Below the pieces are notes generated by a model, which saw nothing but the letters and a program-made list of their open reading frames with translations, was not told the DNA's origin and did no database searches. From assembly GCF_900109665.1 (NCBI RefSeq), contig NZ_FOAO01000011.1, forward strand, positions 1 to 47,113: a stretch of 47,113 nucleotides of DNA, written 5' to 3'. Below, one piece after another: positions 1-8,042 of the stretch (the stretch's first letter is position 1; each line of letters starts with the position of its first letter). The translations under genes and the position numbers were made by a program. Source of the DNA: Blastococcus sp. DSM 46786. GTDB lineage: Bacteria > Actinomycetota > Actinomycetes > Mycobacteriales > Geodermatophilaceae.

Positions 1-2
1 AG

Positions 3-359
3 CAGACCCTGGGGTGGACGGCCCCGAAGATCCGCTCTCCCCAGGCGGCCGACCGCTGGACCTGGCTGGTCCTCGCCTCCCACACCCAACTGCGCCTGGC
101 CCGCCACCTCGCAGCGGATCTGCGCCGGCCCTGGGAGAGACCCCTGCCTCCCGAGCGATTAACCCCCGCCCGGGTCCGACGAGGGTTTCGCCACCTCCGC
201 GTGAAGATCCCCCAGCCGGCCAGCGCGCCGAAACCCACCCGCCCGGGCCCGGGACGCCCTCCCGGTGCCAAAAACCGACAACGCGCCACCCGCCACGGCA
301 TCGGCAAGATCACCACACGGGACCATCCCGACACCCACAACCAACAGGTCAGGGGTTAA
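3..359 (+). CDS. Transposase, C-terminal fragment (runs in from the left edge)
   Basis: The third frame is open from base 3 to a TAA at 357-359, giving the last 118 residues of a protein whose start lies outside the window. The text begins QTLGWTAPKIRSP and contains DRWTWLVLASHTQLRLAR, a run ending RRPWERPLPPERLTPARVRRGF, and a basic tail with PGRPPGAKNR. This is the C-terminus I know from the large actinobacterial transposase group related to IS701-type DDE enzymes (the NF041680 type). The fragment is in frame and uninterrupted, so the element may be intact to the left. The right terminal repeat cannot be fixed because the left end is not visible. The family call comes from recalled sequence, not from a search. 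Confidence 0.82.
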   Translation, partial: QTLGWTAPKIRSPQAADRWTWLVLASHTQLRLARHLAADLRRPWERPLPPERLTPARVRRGFRHLRVKIPQPASAPKPTRPGPGRPPGAKNRQRATRHGIGKITTRDHPDTHNQQVRG

Positions 360-366
360 ACGGCAA

Positions 367-386
367 GCTGAGCCGGAGCGCTCAGC
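367..386. terminator. Convergent-gene hairpin containing a stop codon
   Basis: GCTGAGC at 367-373 and GCTCAGC at 380-386 are perfect inverted repeats with a 6-base loop. The stop codon of the leftward lipoprotein gene (382-384) sits inside the right arm. The transposase stop is 8 bases to the left, so the hairpin lies between two convergent genes. There is no T-run, so a termination role is an inference from position. Confidence 0.45.
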
Positions 387-714
387 CGACGGTGGCCCGC
401 AGCTCCACCGAGTCGTCGGTGACGCTGGAGCAGGCGAGCTCCAGGGGGCCGGCCGCCACGCTCTCGCCCTGCGCGCAGGAGACCGTGGTCCCGCCGACGC
501 TCAGCGAGGCCCGGCCGTCCTCGACGCTGCCGACCGACACCGTGGTGCCGAGGATCTCGGCCTCCGCGCCGGCGCCGGAGAGGGTCACCGTGCAGGTGCC
601 CCCGCTGCAGGAGACGTTCTGGGACGAGAAGCTGCACCCGGTGAGGGCGGCGAGGGACAGGCCACCGGCCAGGGCTCCTGCGGCGAACCGGGCGGCTCGG
701 GTCGTCGACGTCAT
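382..714 (-). CDS. Small putative lipoprotein of unknown function
   Basis: This 110-residue protein has a short basic N-terminus, a hydrophobic segment and a lipobox L-T-G-C near residues 24-27. The predicted mature protein is therefore lipid-anchored on the outer face of the membrane. The exported part holds four further cysteines (in VSCSGGTC, VSCAQG and LACSS), enough for two disulfides, and is otherwise rich in S, T, G and V, which suggests a small beta-rich domain. A TACGCT box six bases before the ATG supports this start as a leaderless transcript. I do not recognise a family. It is convergent with the transposase fragment and lies upstream of the metallophosphoesterase on the same strand. 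Confidence 0.7.
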   Translation of the reverse strand: MTSTTRAARFAAGALAGGLSLAALTGCSFSSQNVSCSGGTCTVTLSGAGAEAEILGTTVSVGSVEDGRASLSVGGTTVSCAQGESVAAGPLELACSSVTDDSVELRATVG

Positions 715-720
715 GAGCCG

Positions 721-726
721 AGCGTA
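721..726 (-). promoter_or_regulatory. Putative leaderless -10 box for the 110-residue lipoprotein
   Basis: Read on the minus strand the sequence is TACGCT followed by six bases and then ATG (714-712). TANNNT at this distance is the usual actinobacterial -10 element of leaderless transcripts, with transcription starting at or next to the start codon. No Shine-Dalgarno sequence lies between. Confidence 0.5.
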
Positions 727-737
727 GGACCCGGTGC

Positions 738-2282
738 TCAGCCGGGCGGGGACGTCGGCACGAGCGGCTCGTCGGCCGGGAGGAGCGGGCCGGCCGTGCC
801 GCCGTCGGCCGGGAGCTCCACCCCGCCGGCGGGGGATCCCGCCCCGCTCGCCGAGGGGTCCGCGGCGACGAGCGTCCGCTCCACGGTCACCTGGGTGGCG
901 CCCAGCCCGCCGAGCGTGATGTCGTCGTAGGCCTGCAGCGCACCGGTCTCCGGGTCGAGGTAGAGCACGGTGCAGGTGAGCGGCTCGGGGTACTCGCCCT
1001 CGAGCGCCCGCAGGCCGGCACCGCCGGTCGAGCCCTGCACCATCAGCAGGGTGCCGTCCTCGAGCTCCTCGACCTGCCGGTCGTGCGTGTGCCCGGCCAG
1101 CACCAGCGGCACCAGCCCGTCGAGCGGCGGGGCCTGCTCCGGGTCGTGGACCAGCGCGATGGCCGGGTCCTCGGCGAGCGTGCGGGTGTAGTCGGCCAGC
1201 TCCTCGCCGGAGCGCTCCAGGACGTCGGCGCCCGCGTCGTCGTCACCGGTGCTCTTGTCGGGGGTGAAGCGCGGGTCGGGCGTGCCGACGACGCGGATGC
1301 CGGCGACGGTCACGGCCGAGTCGTCCAGGACCGTGACGTTGGGCTGGGCGGCCAGGATGCCCGCCGTGGTGGCCGAGTCGTGGTTGCCGCGGATGTAGAC
1401 GTAGGGGACGTCGAGGTCGCCGACGGAGGTGATCAGCCGGTTCTCGGGCTCGGAGCCCCAGTCGGTGATGTCACCGGTGTCCAGGATGCCGTCGACGTCG
1501 AACTTCTCCGCCACCTGCCGGACCAGGTCGAAGCCGGCCGGGTTGAGGTGGATGTCGGAGACGTGCAGCAGGACCACCGAGTCCCCCGTGTTGCTCGGGG
1601 TGGGCAGGGCGGACAGCGTGGCGTAGAGGGTGCCCACGTTGGCCACCAGGTCCTCCAGCGACGCGCGGTAGGCGTCGAACCGGGCGACGAGGTCCTGTGC
1701 GCTGCCGATGAGGCTGTTGGCGTTGACCAGCAGGCCGGTGTAGGTCGGCTGGGACAGTGCCTCCGGTCGCCACGTCGCGGCGCCGAGGCCGCCCGTGCCG
1801 GCCAGCAGCGCCGCGGTGATGCCGACGGCGATCAGGGGTTCGCGACGCCGGCGCAGGACCGCCCAGGAGGTGAGCGCCGCGCCGGCGAGCGCCACCAGCA
1901 CGGTGACCCAGACCAGCCGGACCACAGCCGATTGAAGGTTCTCCGTCACCCGGTCGACGACGCCGGCCAGCCGCACCGGGTCGTTGGCCAGCGCCTGCGC
2001 GCGGGCCTGGTCCACCGACTCCAGCGAGATGTCCAGCCGGAGCGGGCCGTCGTAGGCGTCGACCGCGAGGGAGCCCAGCGGGGGGACGGCGACCTCGGCC
2101 CCGCCGGACGCGGGGCGGAAGGACAACGTGGCGTCGAAGGGGCCGATGGGGGCCGAGACCTTGGCGAACAGCAGGACGGCGACGAGCGCCCCGACGAGCG
2201 CGAGCGCGACCCGCGCCGACCAGAGCGCGGCCACGCGGGCGCGGCCCGGCCACGGGGACGTCGACGCGGTGGGCTCGCTCAC
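738..2282 (-). CDS. Membrane-anchored metallophosphoesterase
   Basis: This is a calcineurin-like phosphoesterase of 514 residues. Numbered from the further-upstream GTG at 2291 (subtract 3 for the chosen start), the metal-binding motifs are D246-I-H248, G-D273, GNHD 302-305, a lone H382 and GHTH 400-403, so the two-metal active site is complete. Two hydrophobic segments lie near residues 23-43 and 123-145, with more hydrophobic sequence at 153-172. The catalytic domain follows, probably on the outer face, and ends in a low-complexity G/P/A tail. The substrate is unknown; cyclic nucleotides, phospholipids and polyprenyl phosphates are all possible for this fold. I chose the GTG at 2282 because a TAGCGT box at 2295-2290 overlaps the upstream GTG at 2291. 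Confidence 0.85.
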   Translation of the reverse strand: MSEPTASTSPWPGRARVAALWSARVALALVGALVAVLLFAKVSAPIGPFDATLSFRPASGGAEVAVPPLGSLAVDAYDGPLRLDISLESVDQARAQALANDPVRLAGVVDRVTENLQSAVVRLVWVTVLVALAGAALTSWAVLRRRREPLIAVGITAALLAGTGGLGAATWRPEALSQPTYTGLLVNANSLIGSAQDLVARFDAYRASLEDLVANVGTLYATLSALPTPSNTGDSVVLLHVSDIHLNPAGFDLVRQVAEKFDVDGILDTGDITDWGSEPENRLITSVGDLDVPYVYIRGNHDSATTAGILAAQPNVTVLDDSAVTVAGIRVVGTPDPRFTPDKSTGDDDAGADVLERSGEELADYTRTLAEDPAIALVHDPEQAPPLDGLVPLVLAGHTHDRQVEELEDGTLLMVQGSTGGAGLRALEGEYPEPLTCTVLYLDPETGALQAYDDITLGGLGATQVTVERTLVAADPSASGAGSPAGGVELPADGGTAGPLLPADEPLVPTSPPG

Positions 2283-2289
2283 CGGGCAC

Positions 2290-2295
2290 ACGCTA
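2290..2295 (-). promoter_or_regulatory. Putative leaderless -10 box for the metallophosphoesterase
   Basis: The minus strand reads TAGCGT, seven bases, then GTG at 2282. The box overlaps the alternative GTG at 2291, which argues for the shorter protein. Confidence 0.42.
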
Positions 2296-2335
2296 AGCGA
2301 TGTCCGGACCGTGGTTCAGGTCCCGGCGGCGCGTG

Positions 2336-2854
2336 TCAGGCCCGCGCCGGCGCCGGGCGGAAGATCCAGCGCAGCGCGATGAATCGCAGGAGACCGATGA
2401 AGGCGGTCACGCCGACGACCGTCGCGATCTGCAGGACGGGGTGGTTGTCCCCGGTGAGGGCGTCCAGCAGGCCGAGGGCGGTGCTGGTGGCCAGCAGGCC
2501 CAGGACGGTGACGCCGCCGGCCTCCCACTGCGCGGTGAACCAGTGCACCCGCTCGTCGGCGTGGAAGGTCAGCCGGCGGTGCAGTTCGTTGGCGAGCACC
2601 GTCGACGCCGCCGTCCCCACGAGGTGCGCCGTCAGGTAGCCCCAGCCGTGCCCGGCGACGAAGAGCAGCGCGTAGACGACGGTGCTCGCCCCGCCGACCA
2701 GCACGAAGCGCAGGAACTGGGCCGGGATCGAGTCCCCGCGCAGGCAGGCGGTCAGGCGGTCGGAGACCGGGCGCTCTCCGGGCACCGGCGCGTCCGGCAG
2801 GTCACCGACGGCGTCGGCGGCCTGGCCGCGGCGGAGCAGGGACGCGCAGGTCAC
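2336..2854 (-). CDS. GtrA-like membrane protein
   Basis: This 172-residue protein has four hydrophobic segments and the GtrA-family signatures FLRFVLVGGASTVVY and NELHRRLTF. GtrA proteins are small four-helix membrane proteins thought to help move polyprenyl-phosphate-linked sugars across the membrane in cell-surface polysaccharide modification. The usual family length is about 120-150 residues. The extra 40 residues here form a polar N-terminal extension that a later start (GTG at the VSDRL segment) would remove. I kept the GTG at 2854 because AAGGA lies five bases upstream. No glycosyltransferase partner is adjacent. Confidence 0.83.
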   Translation of the reverse strand: MTCASLLRRGQAADAVGDLPDAPVPGERPVSDRLTACLRGDSIPAQFLRFVLVGGASTVVYALLFVAGHGWGYLTAHLVGTAASTVLANELHRRLTFHADERVHWFTAQWEAGGVTVLGLLATSTALGLLDALTGDNHPVLQIATVVGVTAFIGLLRFIALRWIFRPAPARA

Positions 2855-3043
2855 GGGGGTCCTTCAGCAGGTGGGCGGGACGGTGGGACAAGGATTCACC
2901 TCGGCAGAACCGCTGTCACCTGTGAACATGCCTGGTCGAGCTGAGATCCACCCGTGTCCTTGCTCACGGTCACCTGTGCGTGCCCCGGCGCAGTCGTCGT
3001 CGTCCCGTGCGTCGGGCCGGGGTCGTGCGGGTAGGAGGCGCCC

Positions 3044-3919
3044 ATGAGTCTCATGGGCTTCCTGGACCGCATCGCGGACGTGACGGCGTTCGACAAGGCC
3101 ATCGAGCCGGCCCGGCGTGCCGTCCAGGGCATGCCGAGCGCGGTCAAGGACGTCCTGCACGGCACCTGGCTGGGGCACCCGCTGCACCCGGTGCTGGTGC
3201 AGGTGCCGGTGGGCAGCTGGGTCTCGGCCGCCCTGCTGGACGCCGTGCCGCCGCTGCGACCCGCCGCCACCGTGCTGATCGGCACCGGCGTCGCCGTCTC
3301 CGTCCCCGCCGCGCTGTCCGGTGCCGCGGACTGGTCGGAGCAGGGCGCCGGGGTCCGACGGCTGGGTGCGCTGCACGCGGTGATGAACACCGCGGCGGTG
3401 GGGCTCTACGGCGGATCGCTCGTGGCCCGCGCGCGCGGGCGGGGGACGCTGGGCCGTGCGCTGGCCTACGCGGGTCTGGGCCTGGCCGGGGGATCGGCGG
3501 CGATCGGCGGGCACATGTCCTACGCGCAGTCCTCCGGCGCGTCGCACGCGGCGACCGCCGTCCGCGCGCTGACCACCGACTGGGTCGACCTGGGGCCGCT
3601 CGACGACCTGCCCGAGGGCCGGCCGACGATGCGCACCGGCAAGGGCGGCAGCATGTCGGTGCCGCTGGCGGTCGTGCGCCGCGGCGCGCGGGTCGACGTC
3701 TTCGTCGGCGCCTGCTCGCACCTGTCGGGCCCGCTCGACGAGGGCACCGTGGAGACGGTGCGGGGTAGCGAGTGCCTGGTCTGCCCGTGGCACGGCTCCG
3801 CGTTCGACCTCGACGACGGCGAGCCGCGGCGCGGCCCGGCGGCCAACCCGCAGGAGAAGCTCGAGGTGCGCATGGACGCCGGCCGGGTCAAGGCCCGGGT
3901 GCCGAGCCGCCACCGCTGA
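3044..3919 (+). CDS. DUF2231 membrane domain fused to a Rieske [2Fe-2S] domain
   Basis: The first 170 or so residues carry the DUF2231 signature (LGHPLHPVLVQVPVGSW at 43-59) and several hydrophobic segments. From about residue 195 a Rieske domain follows, with cluster ligands C224-S-H226 and C247-P-W-H250, so both Cys-His pairs are present. The protein is likely a membrane-bound electron carrier with the Rieske domain at the C-terminus. This fusion is familiar in actinobacteria, but its redox partner is not established. AGGAGG lies six bases before the ATG. It is divergent from the GtrA gene, with about 190 bases of shared upstream DNA. Confidence 0.88.
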   Translation: MSLMGFLDRIADVTAFDKAIEPARRAVQGMPSAVKDVLHGTWLGHPLHPVLVQVPVGSWVSAALLDAVPPLRPAATVLIGTGVAVSVPAALSGAADWSEQGAGVRRLGALHAVMNTAAVGLYGGSLVARARGRGTLGRALAYAGLGLAGGSAAIGGHMSYAQSSGASHAATAVRALTTDWVDLGPLDDLPEGRPTMRTGKGGSMSVPLAVVRRGARVDVFVGACSHLSGPLDEGTVETVRGSECLVCPWHGSAFDLDDGEPRRGPAANPQEKLEVRMDAGRVKARVPSRHR

Positions 3920-3933
3920 CGCGGCCGCCGCCC

Positions 3934-3939
3934 TACGCT
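3934..3939 (+). promoter_or_regulatory. Putative leaderless -10 box for the 282-residue lipoprotein
   Basis: TACGCT lies eight bases before the ATG at 3948 and no Shine-Dalgarno sequence intervenes. The spacing fits a leaderless transcript, although the gene could also be read from the Rieske gene 28 bases upstream. Confidence 0.45.
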
Positions 3940-3947
3940 GCGGCGCC

Positions 3948-4796
3948 ATGGGGCGGAGGGCCGTGCTGCTGGCGGGGGCGCTGCTCCTCGCCGCGTGCGG
4001 CGCCGAGCCCGTCGAGCCGCGGTCGGCACCCGCGCCGACGAGCGCCGCGCCCACCGCCCAGCCACGGGTGCCGGGGATCGCCGTCCAGGCGGTCCGCCTG
4101 CGCACCGACGAAGCCGTCGGCGGACGGGTCCAGGTGCGGGTCACCCACACCGGGGGTGCGCCGTACACGGTGACCGGGGTGGCGCTGGACGCGCCAGGGT
4201 TCGTGCCGCTCCCGCCGTCCGGGGTGACCGCCGCGTTCGCACCCGGACGGGTCATCGACCTACCGACCCCCTACGGCGAGGCGGTGTGCCCCGCCGGCAG
4301 CGGGGCCCCGGCGGCGCGGTTGACGCTCGCCCGGCCGGACGGCTCGGTGGAGGAGGTGCGGGTGCCGCTGGAGGGCGACGCGCTCACCCGGGTGCACGCG
4401 GAGGAGTGCAGGGCCCGCGCGGTGGCCGAGGCGGTCGAGCTCCGGGTGGACGGGCTGCAGGCGGGCCCCGAGCGGCTCACCGGCCGTCTGGCCCTGGCCC
4501 GGCTGGGAGCCGACGACGAGGTCGTCGTCGGCCGCGTCGGGGGCAACGTCCAGTTCGACGTCGCGGCGGAGCTGCCCCTCGAGCTGCCCGCGGGCGCGGC
4601 GACGACGGCCGGCAGCGTGACGTTCACCCCGGCCACCTGCGACGCGCACGTCCTGGCCGAGGCGAAGCAGCCGCACCTGTTCCCCGTGGGGGTGCGGATC
4701 GGCGAGCGGCCGGAGGTGGTGGTCGACCTCCCGGTCGACGACGGCCTGCGGGACGCGCTCACCGAGCTCGTGCGGCAGGTGTGCCGGCGCGCCTGA
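3948..4796 (+). CDS. Putative lipoprotein of unknown function
   Basis: The 282-residue protein starts with a classic lipoprotein signal: R-R, a leucine/alanine-rich core and the lipobox L-A-A-C near residues 14-17. A proline/alanine linker follows, then two beta-rich stretches that look like exported immunoglobulin-like folds (for example VQVRVTHTGGAPYTVTGV), each holding charged loops. Three further cysteines (in AVCPAG, EECRA and ATCDA) may form disulfides, and the last residues contain another (RQVCRRA). I do not recognise a named family. It is probably a cell-surface protein. It ends just before a 10-bp GC-rich inverted repeat. Confidence 0.72.
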   Translation: MGRRAVLLAGALLLAACGAEPVEPRSAPAPTSAAPTAQPRVPGIAVQAVRLRTDEAVGGRVQVRVTHTGGAPYTVTGVALDAPGFVPLPPSGVTAAFAPGRVIDLPTPYGEAVCPAGSGAPAARLTLARPDGSVEEVRVPLEGDALTRVHAEECRARAVAEAVELRVDGLQAGPERLTGRLALARLGADDEVVVGRVGGNVQFDVAAELPLELPAGAATTAGSVTFTPATCDAHVLAEAKQPHLFPVGVRIGERPEVVVDLPVDDGLRDALTELVRQVCRRA

Positions 4797-4812
4797 GGCC
4801 CCGGGGAAGAAG

Positions 4813-4853
4813 CCGGCCCGGCCGCCCCGGGGGGAACGGGTCAGCCGGGCCGG
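4813..4853. terminator. GC-rich inverted repeat after the lipoprotein gene
   Basis: CCGGCCCGGC at 4813-4822 pairs perfectly with GCCGGGCCGG at 4844-4853. The 21-base loop can itself fold (CCCCGGGG). It lies 17 bases after the stop codon. No T-run follows, which is common in high-GC actinobacterial terminators. Confidence 0.45.
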
Positions 4854-5055
4854 GGTCGTACCCGCCCGGCGCCGGGGCGCGGGAGCGGACGATGCGGCGG
4901 ACGGGGCGCGGTGTCGCGCTCCCGACCGAACGACGATGACGGTACGTAATCGTCCGGGTCGGCCGCGATCCCCTGATCGGGTGGTCCGGCCCCTACCGGG
5001 GTGACGCCCTGCACATGAGGTGTGGGCCCCCGGGGTCGGCGGGCACCGGTGGAGG

Positions 5056-5154
5056 GTGTTCTTCCTCTTCTCCAGCCGTCTGGGCTGCCTCGGGTCGCTG
5101 CTCGTGTCGGCGCTGCTGACCCTCGTGCTGCTGCTGGCGTTCGACGTGCTGTGA
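5056..5154 (+). CDS. Single-pass membrane microprotein
   Basis: A 32-codon frame encodes MFFLFSSRLGCLGSLLVSAL followed by a leucine/valine-rich end and a TGA at 5152-5154. Nearly the whole protein is one membrane segment. The phrase SSRLGCLGSLLVS recurs, as far as I recall, in many unnamed actinobacterial microproteins. The start is uncertain: GGAGG directly abuts the GTG at 5056, which is too close for normal use, so the in-frame GTG at 5020 (12 more codons) may be used. The function is unknown. Confidence 0.5.
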   Translation: MFFLFSSRLGCLGSLLVSALLTLVLLLAFDVL

Positions 5155-5219
5155 CGACGACGCCCGGGGAACCCGTCCCGTGAGGGACCGGTCACTCGGG
5201 CGCGGGGCCGTGCGGTGGA

Positions 5220-6719
5220 TCAGCCGTTGAGCTCCAGCGTCTGCGTGGTGTCGGCGCGCACCTGCGCCAGCAGCGCGGGCTCGGCGTTGAGCGGGCGGCC
5301 GTAGGAGGGGATCGCCTCCTGCAGGCGCGGCCGCCAGGCGTCGAGGCGCTGGGGGAAGCACCGCTCGAGCAGCGTCAGCATCGCCGAGACGGCGGTCGAG
5401 GCGCCGGGCGAGGCACCGAGCAGGCCGGCGATGCTGCCGTCCCCGCCGACGATGAGCTCGGTGCCGAACTGCAGGACGCCCTTACCGCTCTTCGGGTCCT
5501 GCTTGATGACCTGGACCCGCTGCCCGGCGGTGACCATGTCCCAGTCGCGCTTCTCGGCGGTGGGCACGAAGGCCTGCAGGGTGCGGTGCCGGGCCGAGCG
5601 GGACTGCAGCAGCTCGCCGATCAGGTACTTGGTCAGCGCCAGTTCCTTGCGGGCGACACCGAGCATGGAGCCCAGGTTGTTGGGCTTGACGCTCTTGGGC
5701 AGGTCGAACATCGAGCCGGCCTTGAGGAACTTGGGCGAGAAGCCGGCGTAGGGCCCGAACAGCAGCGAGTACTCACCGTCGATCAGCCGCAGGTCCAGGT
5801 GCGGCACCGACATCGGCGGGGCGCCGACGGCGGCCTGGCCGTAGACCTTGGCCTGGTGGCGGCTGACCAGCTCGGGGGACCGGGTGCGCAGGAACATGCC
5901 GCTGACCGGGAAGCCGCCGAAGCCGCGGATCTCGGGGATGCCGGCCTGCTGCAGCAGCGGGAGCGCACCGCCGCCGGCGCCGACGAAGACGAAGCGGGTG
6001 CGCATCGTGACGCGGTCGCCGGAGCGGGTGTCGCGGACGGTCACCTTCCAGCGGCCGTCGCTCTCCTTATCGAGCGCGTCCACCCGCTGGTTGACGTGGA
6101 CGTTCACGCCGCGGGTGGCGGCGTCGTCGAGCATGAGGCGGGTGAGGGCGCCGAAGTTGACGTCGGTGCCGGCGACCGAGCGGGTGGCGGCGACGATCTG
6201 CTCGGGGTCGCGGCCCGCCATCATCAGCGGCAGCCACTCGGCCATCTCGGCCTGGCTCTCGGTGTACTCCATGCCCTCGAACAGGGGCTGGGCGCTGAGG
6301 GCGGCGTACCGGTTGCGCATGTAGGTGCGCCCCTGCTCGCCGCTGACGAAGCTCAGGTGGGGGACCGGCGAGATGAAGTCCTTGGGCGAGCCCGTCATGC
6401 CGGCGCGGACCAGGTGCGACCAGAACTGGCGCGAGACCTGGAACTGCTCGTTGATCGTGACGGCCTTGCTGGGGTCGACCTGCCCGTCGGGGCCGGCCGG
6501 CGTGTAGTTCAACTCGCAGAGGGCGGCGTGCCCGGTGCCGGCGTTGTTCCAGGGGCCCGAGCTCTCACCGGCGACGGCGCTGCCCGACTCGAAGACCGCC
6601 ACGCTCCACTCAGGGGCGACGAGGTGCAGCAGCTGCGCCAGCGTGGCGCTCATGATGCCGCCGCCGACGAGTACGACGTCGGGGTTCGCGCTGTCGGGAA
6701 CGCTGCGCTCGGAAGTCAC
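5220..6719 (-). CDS. mqo: Malate:quinone oxidoreductase
   Basis: The 499-residue protein matches the FAD-dependent malate:quinone oxidoreductase family in length and along its whole sequence. It has an N-terminal dinucleotide-binding GGG at 19-21 (VVLVGGGIMSATLA), the family phrase ESSGPWNNAGTGHAALCELNY, and GDGSIAGLLGASPGASTAVS near the C-terminus. The enzyme oxidises malate to oxaloacetate at the membrane and passes electrons to the quinone pool, so it serves both the TCA cycle and respiration. The start is a GTG preceded by GAGAGG. It stands alone, convergent with the 32-residue microprotein and divergent from tRNA-Lys. Confidence 0.96.
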   Translation of the reverse strand: MTSERSVPDSANPDVVLVGGGIMSATLAQLLHLVAPEWSVAVFESGSAVAGESSGPWNNAGTGHAALCELNYTPAGPDGQVDPSKAVTINEQFQVSRQFWSHLVRAGMTGSPKDFISPVPHLSFVSGEQGRTYMRNRYAALSAQPLFEGMEYTESQAEMAEWLPLMMAGRDPEQIVAATRSVAGTDVNFGALTRLMLDDAATRGVNVHVNQRVDALDKESDGRWKVTVRDTRSGDRVTMRTRFVFVGAGGGALPLLQQAGIPEIRGFGGFPVSGMFLRTRSPELVSRHQAKVYGQAAVGAPPMSVPHLDLRLIDGEYSLLFGPYAGFSPKFLKAGSMFDLPKSVKPNNLGSMLGVARKELALTKYLIGELLQSRSARHRTLQAFVPTAEKRDWDMVTAGQRVQVIKQDPKSGKGVLQFGTELIVGGDGSIAGLLGASPGASTAVSAMLTLLERCFPQRLDAWRPRLQEAIPSYGRPLNAEPALLAQVRADTTQTLELNG

Positions 6720-7030
6720 GTCTGCCTCTCTGGCTGTGTGCTCGGCCCGGCGCCGCGGCGCCTCCTCTTCGATCGTCGGCCGGATTCGGCCGTTGCATGC
6801 GATCGCGGGCGTATGAGGTATGTCACCGCGCCTCGTGGGCGCAGCCCCTCAAGGTTAGGACCGCCTCTGCCGGGGCTGCTGCGCGGGCCGATCCAGCACG
6901 TCCGCCATCCGGCCCACCGGCCCTCGTCCGCGACCGCCGCCTGGCCGTCTCCGTCCTGGCGCCAGGATGCGTCGGGCCACCGGCGGTAGCCTTCCGCCGG
7001 GTGCCGCCGACCCGTCGGTCGCGCACTCCC
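6720..7030. other. Intergenic region between mqo and tRNA-Lys
   Basis: I see no credible gene in these 311 bases. The left part must hold the mqo promoter (leftward) and the right part the tRNA promoter (rightward). The only clear structure is an inverted repeat, CCGGCGG (6980-6986) and CCGCCGG (6994-7000), flanking TAGCCT. Confidence 0.5.
6987..6992 (+). promoter_or_regulatory. Putative -10 box of the tRNA-Lys gene
   Basis: TAGCCT fits TANNNT and lies 38 bases before the tRNA. It sits in the loop of a perfect 7-bp inverted repeat (6980-7000). No convincing -35 box is visible, so this is a weak call. Confidence 0.3.
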
Positions 7031-7103
7031 GGGCCTCTAGCTCAACTGGCAGAGCAGCGGACTTTTAATCCGCGGGTTGAGGGTTCGATCCCCTCGGGGC
7101 CCA
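7031..7103 (+). tRNA. tRNA-Lys, anticodon TTT
   Basis: The cloverleaf folds completely. The acceptor stem is GGGCCTC with GGGGCCC (one G-T pair), the anticodon stem is GCGGA/TCCGC around the loop CTTTTAA (anticodon TTT, reading AAA and AAG), and the T stem is GAGGG/CCCTC around TTCGATC. The discriminator base is A at 7103 and the next bases are CCG, so the CCA end is not encoded and must be added by nucleotidyltransferase. The DNA to its right is gene-poor for about 1.1 kb. Confidence 0.97.
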
Positions 7104-7168
7104 CCGTGTGTCGTCGCAGGACAGGTCAAGCCCCGGGCCGGAGAAGGGGCTGCAGTCTCCTGCTTCGT

Positions 7169-7672
7169 TCAGACCTCTTCGGGCAACTCGAGGCCGAGCT
7201 CCTCAGCGACCCTCGAGGCGACCTCGGACAGGGGCACCCCGAGGTGGTCGGCGGCAGCTCGGCTGTACAGGACGACGGCCGAGACGGCGTACGTCCACAG
7301 CTTCGGCTCCCAGCTGCCGGCTTCCATCAGCAGGTCGGGATGCAGTCCGCCGCGCATGCAGGCGGCCGCGTAGATGGCGTACTGCGTCCGCCGGCGCACG
7401 GTGCGGCCGTCGAGCACGAGGTCGGCCAGGTAGCGATCCGTCAGCCCGTCGTACTCCAGCCGCTCGCTTCCGGGCGGGCAGGCCAGCCCGAGCGCCGCCG
7501 CTGCCACCTCGAGCAGTGCGACGTCCGGCGTGAAGTGGCTGCGGATGTCATACGGCTGGACCGACAGCATGAGCTCGGAGGCATCGTCGATCCCGCCGGC
7601 GAGGCCGGTCAGGATCGCGGTCTGCGCTGCCCGGTGGAGGACGTCCGGGTGCTCACCGTGTCGTTTGGCCAT
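7169..7672 (-). CDS. Protein of unknown function
   Basis: The frame beginning MAKRHGEHPDVLHRAAQ runs 167 codons to a TGA. The product is soluble, with alternating charged and hydrophobic helices and phrases such as SERLEYDGLTDRYLADLVLDG and a C-terminus LSEVASRVAEELGLELPEEV. I recognise no domain. The frame stays open upstream to 8008, but that part is arginine- and proline-rich and looks non-coding, and the ATG at 7672 is the first plausible start. No good ribosome-binding site is visible. The gene points toward tRNA-Lys and sits in sequence that is less strictly G/C at third positions than the flanks, so it may have been acquired. Confidence 0.5.
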   Translation of the reverse strand: MAKRHGEHPDVLHRAAQTAILTGLAGGIDDASELMLSVQPYDIRSHFTPDVALLEVAAAALGLACPPGSERLEYDGLTDRYLADLVLDGRTVRRRTQYAIYAAACMRGGLHPDLLMEAGSWEPKLWTYAVSAVVLYSRAAADHLGVPLSEVASRVAEELGLELPEEV

Positions 7673-8042
7673 GGGCTGGATCGTCGCCCACGACGCCGCA
7701 TGACATCCACGGTCAGCGCCGCCTGCTCGTGACGACGAGTAGCTGAGATCGCCGGTGCACGAGGTGTGCCGCCTCGTGATCTTGCTCGCCTCCAGTGTTG
7801 GTCGTCGGGCGCCCCGGGGGCCGACAGCCGACGAGGATGAGCGTGCCTCAGGTGTCGGGCGTACGTCTTCCGGTGTCCCGACGGCGGCTGCGAGACGGTC
7901 GGCCTGGTGCAACCAAGGGCCATGGCGGGCGCGCCGAGCAGCCGGGCAGCCGCCCCTGCAGGGCGATGGCGTCAGCCCGCCGCTGACGCCAACGAGGACG
8001 GCGTCCAACTCACCGTGCTACGTACCTCGGCTGGGGCTCGCG
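7673..8042. other. Intergenic region with no visible gene
   Basis: About 370 bases separate two divergent genes of unknown function. Open frames here encode only arginine/proline/serine-rich strings typical of non-coding GC-rich DNA. I see no repeat, tRNA or clear promoter. Confidence 0.4.
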
